Shown here in pieces: positions 1 through 8,872 of a DNA stretch of 64,000 nucleotides. Under the pieces are notes generated by a model, which was not told the origin of the DNA, did no database searches, and saw nothing but the letters and a program-made list of their open reading frames with translations. Position 1 is the stretch's first letter; each line of letters opens with the position of its first letter. Made by a program: the position numbers and the translations under genes. The DNA is taken from assembly GCA_903929355.1 (NCBI GenBank), contig CAIYUN010000034.1, forward strand, positions 42,471-106,470. The letters are read 5' to 3'. The stretch comes from an uncultured Opitutaceae bacterium. Lineage in GTDB: Bacteria > Verrucomicrobiota > Verrucomicrobiia > Opitutales > Opitutaceae.

Positions 1-651
1 GACCGGCCTTACTGGCCCGCCTGGACCACGGACTACCTCGGCTTGGAACTGCGCCACCTTTTCGCGCGGCGGCTCGCCCGGGCGGACCTGTTCGAGGAGG
101 CGGTGAAATACTTTCCGGAGGATTTGCGGGCAACCTACGTCAGCTACCTTGCGGGTGTGCGGCTGGGCTTCGACAACGCGAAGCCGGCTGCGGATCGCGC
201 CGCGGCCTTCTGGCGGGCGGCGCAGAGCGCGCGCACCAACGGCATGGCGCTGTTTGGCACCGAGCTGGAGCCCGACTGGTCAATCTGGCAGGGCGAATAT
301 GATCTCGGCTCGGCGGCAGCCGACCGCCAGAGCGCCCCCCGGCTGGCTGGCGGAGTCTTCGCCCCGACGCCAGAGGAGTTGGCCAGCCTGAAGGAGAACC
401 CCGTGCCCGAAAAACGTTTTTCCTACCGCTACCGGGCCGCCGATCTCGCGTGGTGGGCGGCGGCGCTGCTACCGAACGACAGCAATGATACCGCGCAGAT
501 CCTCAACGAGGCGGGCGGCTGGCTGGCGGCCCGCGACCCGGCGGCGGCGAACCGATTTTATCAGGCGCTGGTCATCCGCTGCGGCAACACCGACCTGGGC
601 CGCGCGGCGGCGGCCAAGCACTGGTTCCCGCCGAAGAAACCAGGGACGTAG
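1..651 (+). CDS. Hypothetical protein, 3' part only
   Basis: The reading frame is open from the first base of the window, so the gene begins upstream and only its last 216 codons are visible. The visible part is rich in Ala, Arg, Trp and Tyr and looks like packed helices: pairs of amphipathic helices such as the one around 'ARRLARADLFEEAVKYF' suggest a helical-repeat (TPR-like) protein, but no defined domain is recognised. It ends with the basic tail 'KHWFPPKKPGT'. It converges with the helicase gene on the other strand, about 106 bases away. An internal TTG at 43 could be read as a start, but the open frame before it makes that unlikely. Function unknown. Confidence 0.6.
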   Translation, partial: DRPYWPAWTTDYLGLELRHLFARRLARADLFEEAVKYFPEDLRATYVSYLAGVRLGFDNAKPAADRAAAFWRAAQSARTNGMALFGTELEPDWSIWQGEYDLGSAAADRQSAPRLAGGVFAPTPEELASLKENPVPEKRFSYRYRAADLAWWAAALLPNDSNDTAQILNEAGGWLAARDPAAANRFYQALVIRCGNTDLGRAAAAKHWFPPKKPGT

Positions 652-655
652 GGAT

Positions 656-745
656 GAGGTGGAAAGCTCCTCGCCTCCGGCGGCCAAACGCGGTGTAGCA
701 TCCCTTGCGCGCGGAATAATCGGTTGGGTCAACCGGTTCCACCTC
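656..745. terminator. Inverted repeats between convergent genes
   Basis: An outer inverted repeat (GAGGTGGAA at 656-664 with TTCCACCTC at 737-745) encloses a tight hairpin at 721-735 (CGGTTG, loop GGT, CAACCG). It lies between two gene ends that face each other, so it could end transcripts from both sides. There is no T-run, so a classical intrinsic terminator is not shown. Confidence 0.35.
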
Positions 746-757
746 TGACCCCTCCGT

Positions 758-3457
758 TCACTCCAGGATCTGGCGGAGGCTTTCAAGGTCGAGGATGCTG
801 GCGAGGCTGTCCTCTTGCACCACGGCGGCGGCGAGGGCGGATTTCTCGCGCTGCATGAGGCGGATCTTCTGCTCGACGGTGTCGGCCGCGACGAGCCGGT
901 AGGCGACCACGGGCTGGGTCTGCCCGATGCGGTGGGTGCGATCGATCGCCTGGGCCTCCACCGCCGGGTTCCACCACGGGTCACAGAGGATGACATAGCT
1001 CGCGGCCGTGAGATTGAGGCCGAAGCCGGCGGCTTTGAGCGAGAGGAGAAACACCGTCTGGGTGCGGTCGGTCTGAAATTTCTCCACCAGCTCGGCGCGG
1101 TTTTCGGTCTGCCCGGTGAGCACGAGGTGGTTGATGCCGGCGGCCACGAGGCGGGGCTGGATGAGCTTGAGCAGCTCGACGAACTGGCTGAACACGAGCA
1201 CCTGCATGCCCTCGTCGCGCAGCTCCTCCAGGCGCTCCAGGAGCGCCTCGAGCTTGGCGCTGGGGAGTTCGGCGTGGGCGGGGGAGACCAGCGCGGGGTG
1301 GCAGCAGATCTGGCGCAGGCGCAGCAGGCTGGCGAGGACGTTGAAGCGCACGGCGTCGAGCGCGCGGTCGGTCTCGACCCCCAGCAACTGCGCGCGGGCA
1401 CGCTTGAGCTCGGCGTCGTAGAGGCGGCGTTGCCCACCCTCGAGGTCCACCAGGATCTCGTCCTCCGTGCGCGGGGGCAGCTCGGGCGCTACCTGGGCCT
1501 TGGTGCGGCGCAGCATGAAGTGGCGGACGCGGCGGCGCAGGCGGGCGGCGGCGGCCGGGTCGTCCGCCGGGAACTGGCGACGAAAGCCCGCCTGCGGGCC
1601 GAGCAGGCCCGGTTGCACAAAGGCGAACAGGCTCCACAAGTCGAGCAGCCGGTTTTCGATGGGCGTGCCGGTGAGCGCGAGCCGTTGCGCGGCCGGGATC
1701 GCGCGGGCCGTGACGGCGGTCTGGCTGAGGGGGTTCTTGATGAACTGTGCCTCGTCGAGGATGACGGCGTCCCAGTGGTGCCGTTTGAACCACGCCGCGT
1801 GGTTGCGGAGCTGGACGTAATTGGCGACGAGGATCGCCGGGCCGTCGGTCGGGCCGGGCGGGGCCGGTTCGCCGGCGTGCTCGGGGGTGAAGAGGATAGC
1901 GCCCAAGGTCGGGGTGAAACGCTCGGTCTCGGTCAGCCAGCCGTGCATCACACTTTTGGGGCAGACGACGAGGGCGCGATACGGCGCGGGGATCAGGCTG
2001 GTGGCCTGACTTCCGGACGAGGGAGCCGCGACGACCCCGGCGCGGTTTCGGCCGGTCTGGTCGCCCGGACTTCCGGGCGCGTGCCGGACCGCCGCCGCAT
2101 GCAGGAGCCAGGTGAGCGCCTGCACGGTTTTACCGAGACCCATGTCGTCGGCGAGGATGCCGCCGAAGCCGTTGGCCGCCAGATGGGCGAGAAAATGAAA
2201 ACCTTCCTCCTGATAGTGCCGCAGTGTCGCGCGCAGGCCGGCGGGCAACGGAGGCGCGGGGAGGGCGGCGAGCGAGGCGGCGCGCTCGCGCAGTTCGGCG
2301 GCGAGCGCGGCGTCGCGCGCCATGAAGGTCGCGGCCTCGCCCGCCAGCTGGAGCGCGTGCAGCCGGTGCCGGGCCGGGCGCCCTTGGGTGAGCAGGTCCT
2401 CGGCGCGCAGGCCGAGTCGGTCGAGCGCGGCGGTCGTCGCGGCCGAACCGGCGGCGGCGGGCGCGAGCTCGAGGCGGCGCCAGCCGACCCCGGCGAGCCG
2501 CACCCATTGGCCGCCGGCCTTCATCAGCAGCGCGAGTTCGTCCGGCGTGAGCGTGGTGTCGTCCACCTGCAGTTCGGCGGTGAGGTCGAACCAATCGCGG
2601 CCCCCGCCCGCCGCCGGCACGGCGGTGAACTCCACCCGGGCGTGCAGGGGCGGATCCAGCAGGCCGGTGAGCTCGGGCGAGGCCTCAACCACCACGTCCG
2701 GCGGGAGCGTCGCCCGCCAGGCGATGAACTCGTCGGGAAAGTTTTTTCCGGCGGACCGGGTCCAGGCACCGGCCCAGACATTCCAGCGGAGGCGGAAGTC
2801 CGCGAACAAGGCGCCGGCGGCGTTGGCGGCGGCGACCTCGGGGGCCACCGCGGCCTCGCCCGGTGCGCGGGGCGGGGGGGCACCCCCGGGGGTCCACTGC
2901 CAGCCGCCATCACCGCTCCAGTGTTGCTCGCAGGGCGGGTCGGCGGACCGAACGAGGAGCCGGGCGTGAAACAGCAACGGGTCGTATTCCGCCTCCTCCG
3001 AGCTGAGCCAGCATTTCACGATCCCCTGCGCCGGGACCAGCCGCACCGGCCCCAAGGGCTGGCCGGCACCGGGAGCCACCGGAGGCGGCGGGGCGGGGGC
3101 GGGCTCGATGACGGCGGCCCGGGTCGCGGCGGCCTCGCATTCGGCCAGCCAGGCCAGGCCGGCGGCGTGGCCATGTTCGCAGTTTTTGGACCGCGGGCAG
3201 GTGCAGAGGGAGCTCCACTGGCCACGGGTGAGGAAGAGCTTGACGTCAAACGGGTGTTCCTCGCCGGTCACACGAGACTGGACAAAGTGGTCGGCGTCGG
3301 CCCACACCGTCTGGACCTGGCCGGCCGCGAAGCAGTCCTCGCCGAGTTGGCGGACACGAGGTTCACGCGCGTCGAGCCAGGCCCGGAGCGCGATCAGCGC
3401 CCCGGGGGCCTGCACGCTGCGCCCGGGGGGCGCGCGGTCGCGAAGTTTGGCGGCCAT
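758..3457 (-). CDS. SWIM-domain SNF2-family DNA helicase/ATPase
   Basis: Swi2/Snf2 ATPase of about 899 residues, expected to translocate on double-stranded DNA and remodel protein-DNA complexes. Near the N terminus is a SWIM-type zinc motif (C-T-C followed by N-C-E-H, around residues 85-95). The helicase core shows Walker A 'DDMGLGKTVQ' near residue 440, the DEAQ box near 567, 'LTGTPIENRLLDLWSL' (motif III region), 'VFSQFVELL', and motif VI 'QAIDRTHRIGQ' near 837. The ATG at 3457 starts 'MAAKLRDRAPPG'. The frame stays open upstream but runs into the 3' end of glyQS and has no family similarity, so it was excluded. The gene follows glyQS on the same strand after 76 bases. The family call is firm; the cellular target is unknown. 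Confidence 0.93.
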   Translation of the reverse strand: MAAKLRDRAPPGRSVQAPGALIALRAWLDAREPRVRQLGEDCFAAGQVQTVWADADHFVQSRVTGEEHPFDVKLFLTRGQWSSLCTCPRSKNCEHGHAAGLAWLAECEAAATRAAVIEPAPAPPPPVAPGAGQPLGPVRLVPAQGIVKCWLSSEEAEYDPLLFHARLLVRSADPPCEQHWSGDGGWQWTPGGAPPPRAPGEAAVAPEVAAANAAGALFADFRLRWNVWAGAWTRSAGKNFPDEFIAWRATLPPDVVVEASPELTGLLDPPLHARVEFTAVPAAGGGRDWFDLTAELQVDDTTLTPDELALLMKAGGQWVRLAGVGWRRLELAPAAAGSAATTAALDRLGLRAEDLLTQGRPARHRLHALQLAGEAATFMARDAALAAELRERAASLAALPAPPLPAGLRATLRHYQEEGFHFLAHLAANGFGGILADDMGLGKTVQALTWLLHAAAVRHAPGSPGDQTGRNRAGVVAAPSSGSQATSLIPAPYRALVVCPKSVMHGWLTETERFTPTLGAILFTPEHAGEPAPPGPTDGPAILVANYVQLRNHAAWFKRHHWDAVILDEAQFIKNPLSQTAVTARAIPAAQRLALTGTPIENRLLDLWSLFAFVQPGLLGPQAGFRRQFPADDPAAAARLRRRVRHFMLRRTKAQVAPELPPRTEDEILVDLEGGQRRLYDAELKRARAQLLGVETDRALDAVRFNVLASLLRLRQICCHPALVSPAHAELPSAKLEALLERLEELRDEGMQVLVFSQFVELLKLIQPRLVAAGINHLVLTGQTENRAELVEKFQTDRTQTVFLLSLKAAGFGLNLTAASYVILCDPWWNPAVEAQAIDRTHRIGQTQPVVAYRLVAADTVEQKIRLMQREKSALAAAVVQEDSLASILDLESLRQILE

Positions 3458-3533
3458 GGGACAGGGAGGGGAGCGCGGCGGCGGGGCCGGTTGGGGAAAC
3501 CCGCGCCCCGGGGGGCGGCACGCTCCCGGGAGA

Positions 3534-5075
3534 TCAAAACACCTGTTCCTCGAGCAGGGCGAAGAGCTCGGCCTCGGTGACCCGCCGCTGCTGCATCGAG
3601 TCGCGCTCGCGCAACGTGAAGGTGTCGCCCGGCTGCTCGAGGGTGTCGAAGTCAATGGTCACGCACCACGGCGTGCCGATCTCGTCCTGCCGACGGTAGC
3701 GTCGGCCGATGGCCCCGCCGTCGTCATAGAACACCGCGTGGCGGCGCTTGAGCTTCGCGTGCAGTGCGCGGGCGCGGGCGACGAGCGGCTCCTTGTTCTT
3801 CAGGAGCGGGAGCACGGCGACCTTCACGGGGGCGAGGCGGGGCGACAGGCGGAGCACGGTGCGTTTCTCCACGTTGCCCTTCTCGTCGGTCACGTCCTCC
3901 TCGGCATAGCCGGCGCAGAGCACCGCGAGCAGGATGCGGTCCACGCCGACGGCCGGCTCGATGACATGGGGGACGAATTTCTTCTTCGTGGCCTCGTCAA
4001 AAATCTCCTGCGGCCGGCCGCTGGCGTTGGCGTGCTGGGTGAGGTCGTAGCTGCCGCGCGCCGCGATGCCCCACAGCTCCTGCACCCCGAACGGGTAGCG
4101 GAACATGATGTCGGTGGTGCCCTTCGAGTAAAACGCGAGCTTGGCCTTGGGGTGGTCGTATTCGCTCAGGTGCGTGTCGGGCAGGCCGATGGAGCGCAGC
4201 CAGTCCTTGCACCAGTCGATCCAGTGGCGGTGCCATTTCGCCCAGTCGTCGTCCTCGTGAATGAAGAACTCCATCTCCATCTGCTCGAACTCGCGGGAGC
4301 GGAAGATGAAATTGCGCGGGGTGATCTCGTTGCGAAACGATTTGCCGATCTGGGCGATGCCGAAGGGGAGCTTCACCCGGCCCGTGTCCACGATGGTCTT
4401 GAAGTCCACAAACATGCCCTGCGCCGTCTCGGGGCGGAGGTAGGCCACCGACGAGGCGTCGGTCATCGCGCCCACGTTCGTTTGAAACATCATGTTGAAG
4501 GAGCGCGGCGGCGTGAGGCTGCCGGGCTCGCCGGTGGCGGGGGAGGGGATGAGGGGGATTTGGTCGGGGGTGGCGGTTTCGAACGACAGCGGGACGATCC
4601 CCTCCAGTTTGCCGCGGGCGGCCTTCTTGCGCTTCAGCTCCTCGGCGAGTTTCTGCAGCTCGGCCGAGGTGTCCTCGCTTTCCAGTGCGCAAACAAACCC
4701 CAGGTCAACCGGGACGCCGTCCTCCTGGGCGACGATCACTGGGGCGAAAAACAACTGGTCCGCCCGGTACCGCTGCTTGCTCACCTTGCAGTCCACCAGC
4801 GGGTCGCTGAAGCCGGCAACGTGGCCGGAGGCCTCCCAGACCTTCGGGTGCATGATGATGGAGGATTCGAGGCCGACGATGTCGTCGCGGCGGCGCACCA
4901 GGTCATTCCACCAACAGTCGCGGATGTTTTTCTTCAGCTCGACGCCGAGCGGACCGTAGTCAAAAAAACCGTTGAGGCCGCCATAGATTTCGGAGGAGGG
5001 AAAGATGAAGCCGCGGCGCTTGGCGAGCGAGACAACGGCTTCCATGAGGTTGGCGGAGGGCGCGGGGGTGGACAT
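3534..5075 (-). CDS. glyQS: Glycyl-tRNA synthetase, homodimeric type
   Basis: Class II aminoacyl-tRNA synthetase (513 residues) that charges tRNA-Gly. It is the single-chain eukaryote/Thermus-like type, not the split alpha/beta enzyme. The N terminus carries the conserved '[23 protein letters not shown]'-type region (near residues 20-45); further on are '[12 protein letters not shown]' (motif 2 area) and '[19 protein letters not shown]', all typical of GlyRS. The C-terminal anticodon-binding domain ends '[10 protein letters not shown]'. ATG 5075 was chosen; a GTG at 5090 would add five residues. A proline-rich stretch of about 20 residues just before '[10 protein letters not shown]' (DNA about 4500-4570) occupies the place where many homologues have a CxxC zinc knuckle, so the knuckle appears lost or replaced. 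Confidence 0.96.
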   Translation of the reverse strand: MSTPAPSANLMEAVVSLAKRRGFIFPSSEIYGGLNGFFDYGPLGVELKKNIRDCWWNDLVRRRDDIVGLESSIIMHPKVWEASGHVAGFSDPLVDCKVSKQRYRADQLFFAPVIVAQEDGVPVDLGFVCALESEDTSAELQKLAEELKRKKAARGKLEGIVPLSFETATPDQIPLIPSPATGEPGSLTPPRSFNMMFQTNVGAMTDASSVAYLRPETAQGMFVDFKTIVDTGRVKLPFGIAQIGKSFRNEITPRNFIFRSREFEQMEMEFFIHEDDDWAKWHRHWIDWCKDWLRSIGLPDTHLSEYDHPKAKLAFYSKGTTDIMFRYPFGVQELWGIAARGSYDLTQHANASGRPQEIFDEATKKKFVPHVIEPAVGVDRILLAVLCAGYAEEDVTDEKGNVEKRTVLRLSPRLAPVKVAVLPLLKNKEPLVARARALHAKLKRRHAVFYDDGGAIGRRYRRQDEIGTPWCVTIDFDTLEQPGDTFTLRERDSMQQRRVTEAELFALLEEQVF

Positions 5076-5169
5076 AGGAACGGGCAGCACTACGCTAGCG
5101 GGAGCCTGCGGTCAATGGTCGCGTGGAGGAGATTTTAGTGGGGGAGGGCGGTTGGGTTCAGCCATGGAG

Positions 5170-5189
5170 CCGGGGCGACCCCGCCCCGG
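5170..5189. repeat. GC-rich hairpin, copy of a dispersed element
   Basis: Perfect 8-bp stem CCGGGGCG / CGCCCCGG with loop ACCC, preceded by GCCATGGAG. Related sequence (GGAGCCGCGACGCCCT and similar) occurs at 15218-15243 and 42529-42552, always between genes. The rest of 5076-5395 holds the glyQS upstream region and the terminator at 5315; no gene is seen. Confidence 0.5.
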
Positions 5190-5314
5190 TCATGGGCCGC
5201 GCGGGATGCGGCGAGGTTGTCGGGCAGCTCCAGTTTCATCCTTGTCGTGCGCGGAAGACCCCGGAGCGTCCTCACCGAAGTCGGCCCCATCCCGGCCCAA
5301 ACGACCAAAATAGA

Positions 5315-5345
5315 AACAGCCGGCGGCCCCACGCCGCCGGCTGTT
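5315..5345 (-). terminator. Intrinsic terminator of the EF-hand gene
   Basis: A perfect 13-bp stem (AACAGCCGGCGGC / GCCGCCGGCTGTT) with loop CCCAC. On the minus strand it is followed by TTCTATTTTGG, a U-rich tract. It sits 51 bases past the stop of the EF-hand gene and would end the regulator-kinase-EF-hand transcript. Confidence 0.8.
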
Positions 5346-5395
5346 CGTTGTGCTATGCGTTCCTGGTGTATGAGCGCGAACGCAAAAGGTTTATT

Positions 5396-6109
5396 TTAGC
5401 CGCCACCGCCACGGCCGCCACGGCCCCCACCGGGGGGCGGACCACCAGGACCGCCACCGGGCGGACCGCCGCCGGGACCGCCGCCGGAGGGTGCGTTGCC
5501 GCCGTTGCGGCGGGCGCCCGGAGGAGGAGGCTGGCGGAACTCGTCGAGCGTGATCACGCCATCGCCATTCTGGTCGAGGGCGCGCAGCACGTCGGAGGCG
5601 GCGGCGATCTCGTTGCCGTCGATCACCCCGTCACGGTTCGTGTCAAACAGCTGCATGAGCCGGTTGGCCGCCGGAGCGCCAGGCGGACCACCCCGACCGC
5701 CGCCGGGAGGTCCACCCGCGGGACCGCCGGCCCCGGATTGGGCGGCATTGGGGTTGTAGCTGTTGCCGGCACTGTCCGTGGTGGCGGTGCCGCCACCGTT
5801 CGGACCGCCGGACCGCCGCCCGCCGCGTGGCGGAGGCGGGGCCAGACGGAGCTCGTCGGGTGTGAGCACGCCGTCGCCGTTTTGGTCGAGGCCGCGGAGC
5901 CCATCCGGCGCGGCGGCGATCTCGCTGGCATCGATCACCCCGTCATCATTGGAGTCCAAGAGTCGGAACACCGGATCGGGCCCCGGGTTGCCCCGGGCGC
6001 CACGACCGGCGGGAGGGCTGCCGGCCGGACCGCCGGAGGGTTGGGCGAAGGAAAGCGCCGCCGACACCAAGGTCAGCGCGCCGAGCAGGAGGAGGTTTTT
6101 GGTCTTCAT
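5396..6109 (-). CDS. Secreted EF-hand calcium-binding protein
   Basis: A 237-residue protein with an N-terminal signal peptide (hydrophobic run 5-20, cleavage likely after the Ala at 22). It has four canonical EF-hand loops in two pairs: DSNDDGVIDASE (52-63), DQNGDGVLTPDE (75-86), DTNRDGVIDGNE (156-167) and DQNGDGVITLDE (179-190). Each has Asp at positions 1, 3 and 5 (or Asn) and Glu at 12, so all four should bind Ca2+. The pairs are joined by long Gly/Pro/Arg-rich linkers and the C terminus is almost pure Gly/Pro/Arg. It is the last gene of a minus-strand block with a two-component system, which suggests a periplasmic calcium or metal response. Exact role unknown. Confidence 0.85.
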   Translation of the reverse strand: MKTKNLLLLGALTLVSAALSFAQPSGGPAGSPPAGRGARGNPGPDPVFRLLDSNDDGVIDASEIAAAPDGLRGLDQNGDGVLTPDELRLAPPPPRGGRRSGGPNGGGTATTDSAGNSYNPNAAQSGAGGPAGGPPGGGRGGPPGAPAANRLMQLFDTNRDGVIDGNEIAAASDVLRALDQNGDGVITLDEFRQPPPPGARRNGGNAPSGGGPGGGPPGGGPGGPPPGGGRGGRGGGG

Positions 6110-6226
6110 GGTTGGGGTTGGGTTGACGCGATGAGGCTAAGCGAGATTCGTTAAGGGGTGATGTGCGCGGCGGGCGAAAATTGTTTAGCGCGGGTAAAAA
6201 CCGGGGACGGTTTTTCGCCAGATAAC

Positions 6227-6418
6227 TTATTCCGGGGCGCCGCCGGAGCTGTTCAAAGCCGGGTCAACATTGCCCCCGGCCGTGGACAGCGGGGTTAGGG
6301 CCGGGCGATTTTGGGTGCCGTGCGAGCCGGTGGACGGAACGAGGACGAACACGGCGGCGGCGAGGAGCCAGGCTCCGGCGAGGGCGGTGAGCAGGGTCTT
6401 GTTGGTCAGGTTGGTCAT
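6227..6418 (-). CDS. Small single-pass membrane protein
   Basis: A 63-residue protein with one clear hydrophobic segment (about residues 10-28, 'LTALAGAWLLAAAVFVLV') and a polar, Ser/Gly/Asn-rich C-terminal part predicted to lie outside the membrane. The ATG at 6418 gives 'MTNLTNKTLLTALAG'; an upstream GTG at 6442 adds eight polar residues and is less likely. It lies between the sensor kinase and the EF-hand gene on the same strand and is probably co-transcribed. It could be a small regulator of the kinase or a cell-envelope stress protein; no family is recognised. Confidence 0.55.
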   Translation of the reverse strand: MTNLTNKTLLTALAGAWLLAAAVFVLVPSTGSHGTQNRPALTPLSTAGGNVDPALNSSGGAPE

Positions 6419-6489
6419 GGGGATTTGATCGGCCCTGACCATACCCGGGAATTGTAAAGCTATGATGTGGGTCGGCCGGGAAAATCATT

Positions 6490-6509
6490 GGGGGACTGTA
6501 AAATCCCCC
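6490..6509 (-). terminator. Possible weak terminator after the sensor kinase
   Basis: A 6-bp stem GGGGGA / TCCCCC with an 8-base loop, 7 bases past the kinase stop. On the minus strand it is followed by AATGATTTTCC, only mildly U-rich, so it may attenuate rather than end the transcript. Confidence 0.35.
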
Positions 6510-6516
6510 GCGCGGT

Positions 6517-8127
6517 TCAGACCGCAGCCAGGCGCACCTCGGCGCGGAAGCCATGGGGTTCGCGGTTGGAGAAGCGGACGGTGCCGCGGCAGGCCTCGAC
6601 CGCGCTGCGCACGATGGCGAGGCCCAGACCCGCGCCCCCGGTCTCGCGGGTGCGCGCAAACTCAGGCCGGTAAAACGGCTCGCCCAGGCGGGTGAGCGTG
6701 TCGGCCGGCACCCCCGGACCCTGGTCCTCGACCGTAATGACGACTTCCGTCCCCTCCGCGCGCGCCGTGAGGGTGACCGGGCCGGCGGCGCCGGCATAGC
6801 GGAGGGCGTTGCGCACGAGATTGGCCAGGGCGCGGGACAGCAGCGCGGCGTCGGCGCGCACGGCGAGGCCGGCGGGCACATCCACCGTGACAGTCCCCGC
6901 CCCCGTGGCCTCCCGGGCCAGCACCCCGGCCGCCAGCGGGGCGAGCACGACCTCGTCGAGTGCGGCATCGCGGGGCTTGAGGCCGGCCTTGGTGAAGGCC
7001 AACAGCTCCCCGATGAGCCCGGACATCTGCTGCACCTCCTCCCGCACATCGTCGATGGCGGGTTGGAGCGCCGGGTCGGCGCTGGTTTCGAGGATGCCGA
7101 CGGCGACCTGCAGCCGGCCGACCGGCGAGCCGAGCTCGTGCGCGATGTCGCCCAGGAAGCGCTTCTGGCCCGTGGCGGCCCGGTCAAGCTGCACCGCCAT
7201 GCGGTTCACGGCGCCGCCGAGACGGCCGAGTTCGTCGCGGCGGGTGTCGTCCACATGGGTGTCGAAATGGCCCTCGGCGATTTGCTCGGTGGCGCGGGTG
7301 AGCTGGCCAAGCGAGCGGGTGATGCTGCGCACGAGGGGAAGCCAGAAGAGGACCGACAGCCCCATCGCGGCGGCTGCGGCGACGAGCCAGGGGGTGAGAT
7401 CGAGCAGAGGCACGACGGCGCCGAGCGAATCGGCCTGCATCAACAACGTGCTGGCGGGCAGGTAGCCACCGTTGACATCGGCGACCGGCGGCAGGCGCAC
7501 CCCGGCCCAATAACCGGACGGATCCTCTGCCCGGAGGAGAAAGCGTGCGTCGCGCGGACCGGCGGGCGGGCGACCGCCAAACGGAGGCGGCCCGGCGTTT
7601 GCGCCGGGGGGCTGCCCCGGGCCGACGGGCGTCGCAACCGCCTCCGCGTCATTGGGCGGGGGCGCACCCTGGCCGCGCGGGCCGTCGGGTGGGGGCGCCT
7701 GGTTGCCGCGATTATTGTTTCTCGGGCCGGGCGGCTGGCCGCCGCGCGGGCCAAAGCCGGGGCCGCGGCCACCCTCAAGCAGCCGCACGCGCACCGCCAC
7801 CGGCAGGGTCATCGTCGGACCGGCCAGCTGGCGGCCGTTGTTTTGGAAAAGGTAAAACTTCGCGGCATGCGGCTCCGCCTCGCCAAAATGATCCGTCACC
7901 ACCGACTGCAACACGTCGTCACGGGCGCCGGGTGCGGCGGTGCGCAGCTCGACGGCGATGATCTCCGCCACCGTCTGGAGGCGGGCCCCGGCCCGGCCGG
8001 CGATGAGGGCATCCCAGTTGAAGCCCGATTCACGCACCAGGAAACCTCCGCCCACGGCGGTCAGCAACACCAGGTTGAGCAGCAACCAGAGGGAGACCTT
8101 GAGCGAGAGCGGAAAGGAGACTTTCAT
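6517..8127 (-). CDS. Sensor histidine kinase (CpxA/EnvZ type)
   Basis: Membrane sensor kinase of 536 residues. It has a first membrane helix at about 7-27, a periplasmic region to about residue 240, a second helix, a HAMP linker ('RDELGRLGGAVNRMAVQLDRA'), a HisKA helix with phosphoacceptor His330 in 'GDIAHELGSPVGR', and a HATPase domain with N box 'NLVRNALRYAG', G1 'VEDQGPGVP' and G2 'GGAGLGLAIVRSA'. The periplasmic part contains an unusual run of about 70 residues of Gly/Pro/Asn/Arg, similar in composition to the linkers of the nearby EF-hand protein. The ATG at 8127 gives 'MKVSFPLSLKVSLWLLLN'; the open frame before it belongs to the regulator gene. It follows the response regulator after 10 bases, so the two are an operon. 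Confidence 0.92.
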   Translation of the reverse strand: MKVSFPLSLKVSLWLLLNLVLLTAVGGGFLVRESGFNWDALIAGRAGARLQTVAEIIAVELRTAAPGARDDVLQSVVTDHFGEAEPHAAKFYLFQNNGRQLAGPTMTLPVAVRVRLLEGGRGPGFGPRGGQPPGPRNNNRGNQAPPPDGPRGQGAPPPNDAEAVATPVGPGQPPGANAGPPPFGGRPPAGPRDARFLLRAEDPSGYWAGVRLPPVADVNGGYLPASTLLMQADSLGAVVPLLDLTPWLVAAAAAMGLSVLFWLPLVRSITRSLGQLTRATEQIAEGHFDTHVDDTRRDELGRLGGAVNRMAVQLDRAATGQKRFLGDIAHELGSPVGRLQVAVGILETSADPALQPAIDDVREEVQQMSGLIGELLAFTKAGLKPRDAALDEVVLAPLAAGVLAREATGAGTVTVDVPAGLAVRADAALLSRALANLVRNALRYAGAAGPVTLTARAEGTEVVITVEDQGPGVPADTLTRLGEPFYRPEFARTRETGGAGLGLAIVRSAVEACRGTVRFSNREPHGFRAEVRLAAV

Positions 8128-8137
8128 GACGGGGGGA

Positions 8138-8872
8138 TCAGTCGGCGTCGGCCGGATTGACCAGCATGTACCCGGCGGAGCGGAGGGTGCGGATGAAGCG
8201 CGGGTTCTTCGCGTCGTCCCCGAGTTTCTTGCGGAGGGCGGAGATGTGGACATCAATGGAACGGTCGAACACGTCGTAGTTCCGGTCGCGGATCTCCTCC
8301 AGGAGCGCCTCGCGGGATTTCACGCGGCCGCGGGCCTTGGCCAGGCTGGCGAGCAGGTCAAACTCGACCGGGGTGAGGGTGAGGGGGGTGTCGCCGAGCA
8401 CGGCGGTGCGCGTGTCGGGACTGACCCGGAGGGGGCCGACGACGTATTCGGCCGCGGGCGCGTCGCCGGCGGCGGGGGTGCGGGCGGTGCGGCGGAGCAC
8501 GGCGCGCAGCCGGGCCAGCAGCTCGCGGGTGGAAAAAGTCTTGGGCAGGTAGTCGTCGGCGCCCACCTCGAGGCCGACAATGCGGTCGGTCTCATCGCCG
8601 CGCGCAGTCAGCATCAGCACGGGCAGGTCACGCTTGGCGCGGATGCGTCGGAGGACCTCGAAACCGTCGAGCCCCGGCATCATCACATCGAGAATGATGG
8701 CGTGCCAGGTCTCGTCGTCCGCCGTGGCGCGTTCCACCCCGGTAAGGCCGTCGTGGACGGCCGTCACGTCGAAACCGAGCGGGCCGAGGTAGCCGGCGAC
8801 GAGACGGCAGAGCTTGCGGTCGTCGTCGATCATCAGGAGCCGGGTGCGGCCGGCGGAATCGGGCGCGTTCAT
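8138..8872 (-). CDS. OmpR/CpxR-family response regulator
   Basis: DNA-binding response regulator of 244 residues. The receiver domain has the acidic pocket 'MIDDDRK', phosphoacceptor Asp62 in 'ILDVMMPG', the conserved Thr in 'MLTARGD' and the Lys in 'YLPKTF' (the usual Pro after Lys is Thr here). The C-terminal winged-helix domain has 'LTLTPVEFDLLASLAK', 'VKSREALLEEI' and 'RSIDVHISALRKKLGDD', as in OmpR/PhoB proteins. ATG 8872 was chosen over a GTG at 8893. It is the first gene of the block and is divergent from the DUF4139 genes, so it may control both directions from the shared upstream region. Confidence 0.94.
   Translation of the reverse strand: MNAPDSAGRTRLLMIDDDRKLCRLVAGYLGPLGFDVTAVHDGLTGVERATADDETWHAIILDVMMPGLDGFEVLRRIRAKRDLPVLMLTARGDETDRIVGLEVGADDYLPKTFSTRELLARLRAVLRRTARTPAAGDAPAAEYVVGPLRVSPDTRTAVLGDTPLTLTPVEFDLLASLAKARGRVKSREALLEEIRDRNYDVFDRSIDVHISALRKKLGDDAKNPRFIRTLRSAGYMLVNPADAD

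Noticed and set aside
3458..3655. N-terminal extension of the SNF2 helicase
   Set aside because: The extension overlaps glyQS, is Ser/Pro/Arg-rich as expected of a shadow frame, and lacks family similarity.
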